DNA of 64,000 nt from Hysterangium stoloniferum (Eukaryota; Basidiomycota; Agaricomycetes; Hysterangiales; Hysterangiaceae): NCBI GenBank assembly GCA_015178975.1, contig WHVD01000001.1:372001-436000 (forward strand), given 5' to 3'. The notes under the pieces are model-generated. The model made no database searches. It saw only the letters and a program-made list of their open reading frames with translations, and was not told where the DNA came from. Positions 10,639 through 21,700 of the stretch are shown here, in pieces (the first letter of the stretch is position 1; the number at the start of each line of letters is the position of its first letter). The translations under genes and the position numbers were made by a program.

Positions 10639-10735
10639 GAGTGGGAAGTCTTCCCATGCACATGTGGAGAGCTAACACTCTCCCTCTACCCAACCATACA
10701 GCTCCTCTCATTGTTAGTCTGATATAGATGACACT
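10639..10735 (+). repeat. Terminal repeat B2 of the tyrosine-recombinase element
   Basis: About 97 bp matching 8718-8823; marks the probable right end of the element at about 10735. Confidence 0.6.
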
Positions 10736-11074
10736 GGACCACACCCCTGGGTAACAGTGCTAGCAATACACAATCCAACAGCTTGTAGCCAAGCCAAGCC
10801 AAGCCAGCTTTGAGCTATTAGCCAGTCTTATTATTTAAATTCTATGTTTGCCAATTTCAATGCTTTTTGTGGGAAATACACAGAAATTTCTACTATCCTT
10901 CTAGTGGTTTCCAGGGCCCAGTTCGGCTCAAAACCCCAGCTTGGGCTCAGATTAGTGGGGCTGGCAAAATATGTTGAATTTCTCTGATGTTGTCCCTACA
11001 CAACACTTTGAACAAAAACCTCCTCATCATCTAAATCCTCAAAACCCTCATCATCTTCAAGGTCTCCAACCAAG

Positions 11075-11505
11075 TTGTCACAACCGTCACATGTCACATA
11101 TTGTCACAAACATTCAAAGGTAACTTTCGACAACTCTTCAACCTATCGAATTCAACTTGACAAAACTGAACATTATTCGACACCATTGAATCTCTTTCGA
11201 CATGTCTCATTTCGACGTCATATATGATTTCATAATTAGTTCATAACATAGTCATAACGATACGACGAAAAGCATAAAAGGGCTATGAAAGGAGCGAGGG
11301 AAGTCAGTCAAAATATCTGTATATTAGTGATATTAGTAATCTACTTTGTCGTAACTTCTTCGACAAATACTTCCGTGAGTTCTCGCGACTGGTAATAGCC
11401 TCTTACTTCATCGACAGGGCGAATATATACTTCGTCGAACGAGGCTTTCGAGTTCGGTTGATAGAATATTATTCGACTTTATCGAAGAATAATCGATTTG
11501 TGACA
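11075..11505 (+). mobile_element. Solo LTR, family C (431 bp)
   Basis: Begins TGTCACAACCGTCAC and ends TTTGTGACA, flanked by the duplication caagt (11070-11074 and 11506-11510). Rich in TTCGAC/TCGAA. Distantly related in layout to the two LTRs at 13603-14570 (shared GAAGTCAGTCA block). Confidence 0.85.
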
Positions 11506-11767
11506 CAAGTCATCCCAACTCCCAGGCTCCCCACTTCCCTCAACACACTCCAAGATTGTGCTTGGTCCTTCTCAGTAGCTCAGTTCTCAGTGATGGAGGC
11601 ACTTGAGGAACTGTAAAGCCTCAACAATGTCAGGTTTGAGCCAACTATGGTGTTTGCTGATGGTTATTCCAGCTGATGAAAATGTACATTCACTAGAGAC
11701 AGATGATGCCATGACAGGAAGGTAGTCTCAAGCTAGCAAGGCCCAGACCAGGTACCTGGTTGAATTC

Positions 11768-12116
11768 TGTTAGAATATGTGAATATTCCATTAGTATTAC
11801 TCTCATATCTTGTATTGTGACTACCATCAATTAGCCAATATCTGGCAATGTCCAGATTAGTATATTTAGTTTAGTGTTTCCATAGTTCAGTAAACCTTAT
11901 TAGTAAGTCTCTTGCTAATAAGGTTTACACACGGACCAGTGCATAGACCATGTACTAGTATATATAGTTACATTTAGTTGGGGAGTAGAAACCCCAACTA
12001 GAAGCCTAGTTATGTATATCATTGGTTTAGTTTCTACCTGCTCTACTCTTAGTGGCTAGGCTCCTGATTAGAGGCTCCTCGTAGTGTGATCCCCCAGGCT
12101 TCAGTTTATTTTATCA
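11768..12116 (+). mobile_element. Solo LTR, family D (349 bp)
   Basis: Begins TGTTAGAATATGTG, ends TTTTATCA, flanked by the duplication aattc (11763-11767 and 12117-12121). It cuts the hAT dimerisation domain in two. Length and TGTTAGAA start suggest a Copia-type LTR. Confidence 0.82.
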
Positions 12117-13602
12117 AATTCCACTGTGATGACAGCATGAGTATATCACATATAGTATACAAGACACATCCATTTGACAATTGTCATGGTCCCAAGTTCA
12201 TCCTTTGAATGTAAGTAGCCCTTGAAGTCTTCATGCCATGGGTCATTTGGGTCAGTGCAAGCATCCTGTACATGTGTGTCTGCATCATCTTCATCATCTG
12301 ATAGTTCATGAAGCAAGATCCCAACTTTGTATTTCATCAAGCTTCCTGTCTGATTTGGTGGTGGCACTGGGTTACCTATATACATCTCTGTGTAACATTC
12401 CTTGTACTGACAGCTATTTAATCAGAGTTTCTTTGGTTCATAGATGATGAAACATACAATCTCTTCAGCATGTAAGAGGATGTTGTTGAGTTTATCTACA
12501 CCCCAGTATCTCCAAATGTATTCGGTCTTTTGTGAGGGATCAAGAACTGCAAGATATGTGTGTTAGCATCAGGGAAAACTTATGAAATGGTGTTACACAC
12601 ACATAGCAAAAGTGTATGCATTGGAATCAGCAGTTTGATCATAGTACTCTGCAATTTTCACCAAGCCTGCATCCAGGGTAGAAACAAAGGCCTGATACTT
12701 CACATGAGCACATCAAGAACTCCATGCCTTGTGTAGTGCTTTGAGGGCAGGTAACACAAGGTGCAGGTGGGTGCCTGGTCTGATGAGAATGCATGTTGAG
12801 CATTGTCAGCATGCTAGAAACCCTGAACACTCAATGACAACAGGAATGAGAACAAAGTTAGGCTTACAGTGAGAAGATCATTGAATAACTTTAGTTCATC
12901 CCATTCCCCAGTATCAAGCTGTAGATTATCAATTTTTTCATATTTCATGAGGTCTTTCTCATCCTTTCCAATTTCATATACAAATGTATCAATAATCTGT
13001 TCATGTCAGTGGATATGCATGTTATCACAATAGTCCACTTGCATCACCAATTAATCCAATTTGTGAAGTCATGATATATGTCAATGACCAATGAACTGGC
13101 ATGTCAATAAGGAGCTGATGAATTGGCTTCATATTGACACAGTGCTGAAGGTCTGCAAAGAGCTGCTTCCATTTTGCAGAGGAACATGCCTGGATGCATG
13201 TCATCAACAATGGGTTATGGGTGAAAGGAATAGGATGTGGGTTGCCTTGACACTTATCATGTGCACAAGGCCCACCACATCACACCCATTACCAACCATG
13301 AGGTCAGCTTCTGGTTCTGCTGGATTGTAGTGTTTGACTTGCTATGTGTTGAGTTCAATGCCTGTGTCACAAGGTTGATGATATGAGTGAGACATCTAGG
13401 AGCTGTCCATGTTAAAGGGAGAAGATGAAATAGAGGTCTCATATACACTAAACACAATCTTTTTCTGGGTGGAATGTCTGTCCTGTCTCTGCACAGAAAT
13501 GTTTTGCAAACTCTTTGAGCATGGTGCCATTGTTTGATGCATTGTCGCAAGTTACATGACCAATCTACATTTACTGATGACAGTCAGCTTGCTTTGGTGG
13601 TT

Positions 13603-14570
13603 TGACATGAATCAAATTTCACTCAATAAAGTTGAATAAACAATCAAAGAATATTCAACAATATTGAATGCAGATCCCTTGTTTGACGAAGTATTAATTT
13701 GTCCTGTTGATAAAGTGTGAGGCAAAGATAGGACACAGAGGCTCATGAATAATTAGGTTGAAGAAAATCTCAGAGAAGTTTGTTGATTATATAATACAGT
13801 AAATAATATAATATAGTACAGGTTTTCTGACTGACTTCCTTCATTCCTATCATCACCCTTATATACCATATATCATTTACCTGTGATGATAATATGATAT
13901 CAAAGTGAAATCATCAATGACATCAAACTAAGACAAGTTGAAGATATTTGAGATTGTCGAAGAATAGTTGAGTTGGAAGTCAAGTTGGAAGTTGAAGGAA
14001 TGTCAAAGAAATGTCAAAGAAATATTAAATTGATTATTATTGAAATTTGAGTTTGTATGTTCGTGACAGTATTCCCCTTTTATGACCAAGCCCACAAGGT
14101 CAAATTGTGATCAAATTGATAGTCCCAGATTTCAAACTGTCATGAATGTACAAACTCAAATTTCGATAATAATCAATTTAATATTTCTTTGATGTTTCTT
14201 TGACATTCCTTCAACTTCCAACTTGACTTCCAACCCAACTATTCTTCGACAATCTTGAATATCTTTGACTTGTCTCAGTTTGATGTCATTGATGATTTCA
14301 CTTTGATATCATATTATCATCATAGGTAAATGATATATAGTATATAAGGGTGATGATAGGAATGAAGGAAGTCAGTCAGAAAACCTGTACTATATTATAT
14401 TATTTACTGTATTATATAATCAACAAACTTCTCTGAGATTTTCTCGACTTGATTATTCATGAGCCTCTGTGTCCTATCTTTGCCTCACACTTTATCAACA
14501 GGATGAATTAATACTTCATCAAATGAGGCATCTGCATTCAATATTGTTGAATATTCTTTGATTCATGTCA
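13603..14570. repeat. Head-to-head pair of related LTRs forming a large palindrome
   Basis: Left arm 13603-14068 and right arm 14138-14570 are near-complementary over about 430 bp, with a 69-bp spacer; the left arm has about 25 extra bases near its outer end. Each arm looks like an LTR whose TGTCA(C/T)GAA start faces the spacer and whose ATTCATGTCA end faces outward. A purine run (AAAAGGGGAA on the minus strand) touches the start of the left LTR, as a polypurine tract would, so that one was a 3' LTR. Both arms carry a TATATAAGG-type box. Confidence 0.8.
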
Positions 14571-14634
14571 GAGTTCTAAGTGTGACATACCTTGTTGTAA
14601 TGTATTTAGGGGTTTCTCTCAGATAGCTCAATAT

Positions 14635-15493
14635 TGTTAAGGGTGCAGACACAGAGGGTTTCCAGAGAAACCCATGGGAAATCTGGTAGGACTTGGCTTC
14701 AGCTTATAGGCTGCACCCTCACGAGATCATGTTGTCCAATTTCAAATGAGCAGATGGGAATCCCAGGGAGTCTGGGCAGAGTTCGTGGGTTGAGGGGTTG
14801 GGGAGTTGAGATAAATAAGTTGGAGGTTGAGAGATAGATGTGTTGGAGCCTGTGGGCTCTGACTAGTGAGAGCGGTATAATTTAAGGAGGAGTTTAGAGT
14901 GGAAAATGTACTGGATTACTAGGGAGAATCTAAGCTGATTTTCTGACTGGATTGTATGTACAACATCTGCCAGACTATATAGACTGTGGAATGAATAACA
15001 TACCAAATCCAGTAATAATGAAAAAAAAACTAGCAAACATAAAACAAGATAAGTAAACACCAAATTTGGTGTTAGGAATGGAATGGAACAGAGTGGAGTC
15101 CGAATTGTGACAGGTCATAAACCATAACAGGAAATGAAGTGGGAGTGGAGTCCGAATTGTGACAGGTCATAAACCATAACAGGAAATGGAGTGGGAGTGG
15201 AGTCCGAATTGTGACAGGTCATTTGACTAAAATGGGAATGGGGCTCAGTTAGAGAGATGACGGGTTTTCCGAGCAGGGTCCAGTGACTGATGCATGGGAT
15301 GAGGTCAGACATAGACAGGGACAGAGTTCAGCAGGTATTCTGGTGACTGATACATGATGTAACAAAGACAAATGTGGACAAGTCTGATGTACGGAGTCTG
15401 GTGGGAATTCCAGTAAACTGACAATTGGTGCATATAGGGTGCAAGTGCGTATAAGTTAGTGCCCAGAGTCCAGCGGCAATTCTGGTTATAACA
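14635..15493 (-). repeat. 3' LTR of Gypsy-1 (859 bp)
   Basis: TG...CA ends (TGTTAAGGG to TTATAACA in plus-strand reading). Contains a local duplication of about 60 bp (15110-15215, repeated CATAAACCATAACAGGAAATG block) that explains most of the extra length over the 5' LTR. Confidence 0.87.
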
Positions 15494-15849
15494 GTACCCT
15501 CCCTTTACACTGAAGTCCCAAAGAGGCTCTAGACCTTGATAAGGTTCTTGTCAGCTATGCACATGTGTCAAAAGTCATGTCGGTTACACGTATGTGTCAA
15601 AGAGTCATGTCAGTTACATGTATGTGTCAAAGAGTCACATGATCTGGAAGGTACATAAGGTTCAGACATGACGAGCCTATATAAAAAATTGAAAAAATGA
15701 AATTTCTTCTTCTTTATTACCCCCATCATCAAATATGGGTCCAAAGCCAATGCCAAGAAAACCAATGCTGACCGTTGGGCCCTCCATGGGCACTCCATAT
15801 CGGGTGCCTCTCACCGTGGCCCAGATTCTGGTGCATTGAGAGGAACAGC
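15494..15849. repeat. Gypsy-1 interior next to the 3' LTR, with a short tandem repeat
   Basis: Non-coding stretch with 2-3 copies of a 32-bp unit at about 15553-15645 (core TATGTGTCAAAGAGTCA). It precedes the antisense Zn-cluster gene and could hold its promoter, but I see no clear motif. Confidence 0.5.
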
Positions 15850-16715
15850 GCTGACAACATGAAGAAGCAGAGAAGGAGGCCAGGGAGGTTGAGGAGGCCC
15901 TGGACAGGGAGCACCAGGTGGCATTGGCTGTGGAGGAAGAGGCTGAGAGGCAGAGGAAGAGAGATGAGGCAGAGGCTGCATGGGTGGCCATGGAGAAAGC
16001 CAGGGTGGCTGCAGACAGGGCTGTGGTCACTGTGGGAAAGGTAAGTTACACTGTTCCACATGTTGACTTTACTGACTTGGTTTTTTCAGCGCAAGGCAGC
16101 AGAGGTCGAGTTGGAGTCTGAGGGGGAGCTGGAGAGCCCCCAGAAAGTGAGTCTCAGGTCCATGGGCCTTTCTGGGAAGCTAACCACCAAACAGAAAGCA
16201 AGGAAGGCGGCACCAGTCTGCCTACCTGTGAGGAACAACCCGCAGTGTTCCAGTTGCAATGACTGGAACACTGACTGTAATCGAAAGTCCGGGCAGGGAC
16301 CGGGCTGCTTCCAGTGTGCACACCTCAAAGCGAGGTGTTCACTGGTTCACAAGCAGCCCATGGGGTCCAGGGTGTGGGACATAAGCTGGTCAGACGGGAT
16401 CTCAGGACTGGTTGATGTTTTGTCTTGGGGCAGATTGCCGAGGGCATTGAGGCCCAAAATGAGTTGCTTAGGAAGGGGAACAAAGTGCAGGTAGTGGTGG
16501 CGAATGAACTCCACAGTCTCCACTTGGAGTTTTGGAAGTTCCTGGTGGAGTTCAGCAGCTATGTTTATGAGGAGCCGCAGATTGGGAGTTCTGAGGATGC
16601 CAGTTCGGATGAGGATGGGGTGCCCACAGAGATAGCAGAGCTCCCTGAGGAGATGAATGAGGTGGGGAAAGCTGAGGTGGGGAAAAAAGACAGCCCCATC
16701 AATGTAGATGAATAG
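15850..16715 (+). CDS. Zn(II)2Cys6-type zinc-cluster protein gene carried in antisense inside Gypsy-1
   Basis: Three coding blocks with two consensus introns (16041-16089, GTAAGT to TTTTTTCAG; 16372-16433, GTGTGG to GGGCAG). The first block encodes a long charged, probably coiled-coil segment (EEEAERQRKRDEAEAAW). The second has a cysteine pattern C-x2-C-x6-C-x9-C-x2-C-x6-C (16246-16338), which fits the fungal Zn(II)2Cys6 cluster consensus. The third has an amphipathic helix (GIEAQNELLRKGNKVQ) and a very acidic tail ending in DSPINVDE. A short basic segment (KLTTKQKARKAA) precedes the cluster. The N-terminal end is unclear. Gene on the plus strand, retroelement on the minus strand, between chromodomain and 3' LTR. 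Role unknown; DNA binding is a family inference. It may be an accessory gene of the element or a captured host gene. Confidence 0.55.
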
Positions 16716-16904
16716 AATAATAAAAGTTTAATAATTCTTTTGAAAATAAAAGTAAAGCGTGAAAAAACATAAAGATCAAAGTCCACAGAAAATCTGCTTA
16801 AGGACTTGAAAACATGTCAGAACCTGTAAAAGCAAAGAGAGACATAGGGTGACAGGGAATAATGAGAATGAGTCCAAATGTAACATGGGGTCCATGGAGT
16901 GTGG
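16716..16904. other. Convergent gap between the Zn-cluster gene and Gypsy-1 pol
   Basis: AT-rich gap that must hold the 3' ends of both transcripts. An AATAAAAG lies at about 16723 (plus) soon after the zinc-cluster stop. Confidence 0.4.
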
Positions 16905-18415
16905 TCAGAGAGATGATAGTGGTCCAGGTTTGAGTGGGGAAGCTGTATGAAAGTCAGTAATGATTTCCGTGGCATTACTGAGTTCCGTGGCCAAAATCCA
17001 TGAGGTTTCTTCACTGGTGCCCTTGTAACCTGCCCACTTGACCAAGTAAAGTAGTTTACAAGTGTGTTGATGCTTGTCAATTTTAGAATCTAAAATTTGT
17101 GAGATTTCAAACTTGGGTTCTCCGTCGATGACGACAGGAGGAGGCAGAGATTGCACACGATCCAGGATAGTGTTAGCAGTACAAGGTTCTAACATAGAAA
17201 TATGAAATACTGGATGTACCATGTGCATGCTATCTGGAAGCCATAGGGTCCAAGAAACTGAACCTACTTGTGCGATTATTTCAAATGGACCTAAATATTT
17301 TTCAGCAAGCTTTTTTGATGGACAGGTAGTCCGAAAGAATTGAGCTTTGACAAAAATGCGATCACCAATCTTGAAGTTGGGTGGTGGAATCTGGTGTTTG
17401 TCCACTGAATGTTGATATTGTTCTTGGGTGGACTTTATTGCAGTCCAGAGTTCCTCATGGAGCTTGTGGAGGTCAGTGGTGAACTCTTGAGCACAGACAG
17501 AGGTGAGATTTTGTTCTGGATGTACTGTAATATTTGGATTATATCCTTTATTTGCAAAGAATGGGGAAATGCCAGAGTGGCAGAGGGTGCATTGTTGTAA
17601 GCAGATTCTGCAAGTGGTAACAAGGATTTCCAATTGTCCTGTTGAGATAATTGCAATATATGGGGAGATATTGTTCCAATGTCTGATTGCCATGTTTGGT
17701 TTGTCCGTCACCTTCCAGGTGATGTCTGGATGTGAAATGTAATTTCATGTCCAAGGATTTCCTGAGGGATCTAAAGAAGTGAGATACAAACTCTGATCCT
17801 CGATTGGAAGTTACATAGGACAGAACTCCATGCTTGGAAAATATGTGGATAATAAAAAGTTCTGCTAACTGCACAGATGTAATTGTATCATATGTAGGGA
17901 TGAATATACCTTGTTTTGAGAATCTGTCAACAATGACTAGACAGACTGGTGGAAAAGCCTTCGGAATCCGGTAGGTGTTCAATGAAATCCATAGAGATAG
18001 AATTCCATGGGTGTTCCAGTACCGGGAGTTGTTTCAAAAGGCTGTATGGCTTGTGTCGCTGAGGTTTCAAGCATGGACAAGTAGTGCAAGATTTACAATA
18101 GTGCTTAACAAATCCACAGAGTCCGGGCCAAGTATATTCTCTTCTTATTAATGATAGAGTTTTGGTGTACCCGAAATGTCTGGAGAGTGGATGATCATGT
18201 TTATACTGAAGGATCCTGAGGTGGAGGGTGTTGGAGTCCAGTACATAGATGGGATCATCAAGTCTAATGAAACCATGCTGGTCGAGAGACCACTGGGGTT
18301 GACCAGGGTCCATGGGATTGTCAAGGTGTGCTTTAGTTATTGGGTCTAGCAGAATTGCCAATAGAATATCTTGATGTAATTTCTCAATATCCATAATGAT
18401 AATTCCATGGACAAT

Positions 18416-18717
18416 TGTAAGGGTGACTCTCTAGACCATGCTGACTCGCACTGTGACTGAGCTGGGGTACTAGCAGAGGAAATCCAAAGTGAGTTTTATA
18501 CCTATCTAATTACATACATGTAGAATACAGTCTTACTTACCTAGCAGAGTAAATCCGAAGAGAAAAGTCTAAGGAATCCTCGGCTAGTGTGTGACTAACT
18601 AAAGGTGCAGCGGAGTTTGAAAATGTGATAACAGCAAGTGCCCTCACCCTTTATTTATGAAACTATATTAAGGAAAGTCAGGAGTGAAATTGGAAAACTT
18701 AAGATTGTCCCCTGACA
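18416..18717 (-). repeat. 3' LTR of Gypsy-2 (302 bp)
   Basis: TGTAAGGG to CCCTGACA in plus-strand reading; equals 24003-24304 with about 3.6 percent difference. Confidence 0.92.
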
Positions 18718-21700
18718 TCACCCCCCTTTTTAGGTATGGCATCCCGACATGATGTTGCTGCCAATAGAGTCCAGGCTTGACCTTTCAAAACCTTGGAATC
18801 TGGGTCACTCGTACTGTGGTGTTTGGAGGTTGCCTTGATCCTCGAACAGGGCCCTGAATTGTTACTGCCTCTGGATGTTGTGTGTGGAAATCTGCTGTCA
18901 AGGCAGGGGCAAACACCTTATGCCCTGGTTCCCAGCTATTATGTTCCATGCCAAAACCTTGCCATTTTATAAGGTATTCAATTCACCCATATCTCCATCT
19001 ACTGTCCAATACCTTCTCAACCTCATACTCCACCTCTCCTTCCACCACTATTGGATCTGGTGGCAGTTTATAATGGCAGCCAATGATTGGATCCTCAATC
19101 TTTGGTGTCAGTTTCACCACATTGAAGACTGGATGAAGTCTATTCACTGACTTGGGCAGTTCTAACTTATAGGCAATTGGTGAGACCTGTTCAAGTACCT
19201 TGAATGGCCCTAATTGAAGGTGTGAAAGCTTCTTTGAGGGTTGGGCCATTTGAATGTCACTGGCATCTAGGAAAACTTGGTCTCCTGCCTTGAAGTTTGG
19301 TGCTGGGGTGTGCTGATGGTTATAGTACTTTGTCATCTCATCCTTTGCTTTAGCCAGTGCTGCTTTTGCCTCTTCGAGAGTTTCAGCCATTTGATCTTGA
19401 AAATCATTTACTGATTCCACCTTGTTGGATCGAAGGTCTGGTTCAAAGCCCATTCGTGGATGACGTCCACAGTCTAACATGAATGGTGTCTGTTGTGTAG
19501 ATGCATGGATATAGTTGTTATATTGGAATTCTGCAAGTGGGAGAAGATCAACCCAATCTGTTTGGCGCTGGTTTACAAAGATCCGTAGATACGTCTCCAA
19601 CTCTTGGTTGACTCGTTCAGTCTGTCCATCAGCCTGAGGGTGGTAGGCTGTGGAGTAGGCTGGTTGAATACCAAGGAGTCGGTATAATTCCCGAGTGAAT
19701 TGACTTGCAAACTGTGATCCACGGTCTGAGATAACTCGCTGTGGAAGTCCATGATGCTTCCACACATCCTTGAAAAAGATCTGAGCTGCGCCAACAGAGT
19801 CAACAGTCTTATGTGTGGGCAAGAAGTGTCCACGCTTGGTCATGAGATCTACAATTACCATAATTGAATCATACCCTTGGGATTCCGGTAAGTCAACTAT
19901 GAAGTCAACACTAGTTGTATCCCATCGATCTTCTGGTGTGGTGTTTGGGTGTAATTCCCCAATTGGCATACGACACTGGAACTTGGTGCACATATACATG
20001 TCACAGGTCTTGACATACTGTCCTATGTATCGTAATATGCCTGGCCACCAGAAGTTGTGACTTACCAGCTCTAAGGTCTTCCATTGTCCTGCATGGCCAG
20101 CAATCTGAGAGTTATGATGCTGTTCCACAATCCTACGCCTCAGTCCTGGGTCTGTTGGTACATATATTTTTCCCCGATACAACACCAGTCCATCCTCCTC
20201 TGACCATTCCATTAATCTGATGGATCAGCCACCAGATTTTCTGAGTTCCTTCACTGCTGTGATCACTGCTTCCTCCTGTTCACCCTTCTCATTTCCTTGG
20301 TGAATAGCAGTGAGGAATTCACGTTCTGGTCCATGTATTGACACACCCTCCATGGCTCGAATTGCAAAAAACTCTGGTTTAAGTAGGGTTATGTCTGAGT
20401 TGTTACCCTCACCAGAGCCATGGTCAGGCCGGCGAGAGAGTGCATCAGTTTTGCCCATAGAGTGTCCTGGTCGGTGGTGCAGTTGGAAATCAAAATGTGC
20501 CAGGAATAGGGACCATCGGGCCTGTCTTCGATTTAGCTTCTTTGAGGACATGAAGTACTCAAGGCTTTTGTGATCAGTCCACACCTCAACTGAGTGTTGT
20601 GCCCCCTCTAGGAAATGTCTCCACTCATCAAAGGCATGGATCACTGCAAGGATCTCTTTGTCATGGATCTCATAATTGCATTCAACAGCTGACAGGCTTT
20701 TTGAGTAAAGGCAACAGGATGCCACTTTCCATCATCCTGTTGTTGTGAGAGGACTGCTCCAGTGGCATAGTCTGATGAGTCAGCTTCAACTTGAAATGGT
20801 TTTGAGTCATCAGGCATTGTCAAAATTGGTGCATTTGTAACCAGATCCTTGAGCAGAAGGAAAGCTTTGTCCTCTGTCATAGTCCACCTCCAAGCTGATT
20901 CCTTTTTTGTGAGGTCAAACAGTGGTCGTGTGTGGTGGGAGAAATCTGATATGAATCGCCTATAGAAATTGGCAAACCCAAGGAAGGCTTGTACCTCCTT
21001 CCAACTAGTTGGAGTGGGCCACTCACGCACACCTGACACCTTGATTGGGTCCATCTCTGCTTGGTTCTCAGAGATGACTAGGCCCAGGTATTCAACCTTT
21101 GTTTTTTCAAACTCACATTTCTCTGGCTTAAGGTAGAGCTTATACTCACGAAGACGCTCAAGAACCAGTAATAGGACACGTCGATGTTCCTCAAGTGTCT
21201 TGGTAAAGATGAGGATGTCATCCAGGTAGACACAGACGACTCCTTCAGCAATCAGATCCCGGAAAATGTCATTCATCATAGTCTAGAAGGTTGCTGGGCT
21301 GTTTGTGAGTCCAAAAAACATGACTAAGGGTTCAAACAACCCTCTGTTTGTTCGGAAGGCAGCCTTCCACTCATCCCCTTCTTTAATGTGAACATTATTG
21401 TAGCCCCATCTGACATCAAGCTTTGTGAAATACCATGCCCCTTCCAATCGATTTACCAGCTCTGAAATGAGTGGGAGTGGATATCAATTTTTTATGGTTT
21501 GGGCATTCAGTGTACGATAATCTTGTACAAGTTGAAGGGAGCCATCCTTCTTCTTGATGAAGAAAACTGGGGATGCCATGGGTGACTTAGAAGGATGTAT
21601 CCGACCAGTTGCCAAATTTTTAGCAATAAAAATATCCAGCTCTGTCTGTTCATTGAGGGACATGGGGTAGACCTTGCAATTGGTTGACTTTGCATCAGGG

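Larger units (their letters stand above)
4554..10735 (+). mobile_element. Tyrosine-recombinase retrotransposon (DIRS/Ngaro type), old and broken
   Basis: Parts in order: a gag-like proline/serine-rich block (about 4745-5200), a second gag-like block with cysteine/histidine motifs (about 6740-7420), reverse transcriptase (about 7600-8060, with NSGINPDDFPTEW and AATFDISAAY), an RNase H-like stretch (about 8060-8400) and a tyrosine recombinase C-terminus (about 8420-8670: GHLFHIGGASFFLAQGVDP, then RWKSLAYKTYIR). A reverse transcriptase with a tyrosine recombinase and no integrase defines DIRS-like elements. The ends are split direct repeats, listed separately. It carries two insertions that are solo LTRs. 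It has several breaks and looks old. Confidence 0.8.
10757..13590 (-). pseudogene. hAT-superfamily transposase relic
   Basis: On the minus strand the recognisable blocks of a hAT transposase occur in order. At about 13560-13290 is the DDE-core style THIINLVTQAL block with VTCDNASNNGTM in a neighbouring frame; at about 12830-12500 KYQAFVSTLDAGLVKIAEYY and YIWRYWGVDKLNNILLHAEE; at 12385-12140 DPWHEDFKGYL and MTIVKW; at about 11750-11590 the dimerisation domain with VMASSVSSE, FSSAGITISK and DIVEALQFLK. The blocks lie in several frames with in-frame stops, for example in LLA*DYLPVM, so it is dead, and the N-terminal (zinc finger) part is missing. Two solo LTRs cut it. At the left, repeated CCAAG units (10793-10816) may be subterminal hAT repeats. 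No terminal inverted repeat was found. Confidence 0.72.

Noticed and set aside
15677-16061. Minus-strand frames of 110-117 residues
   Set aside because: They lie opposite the coiled-coil part of the zinc-cluster gene; low-complexity GC-rich coding often leaves open frames on the other strand.
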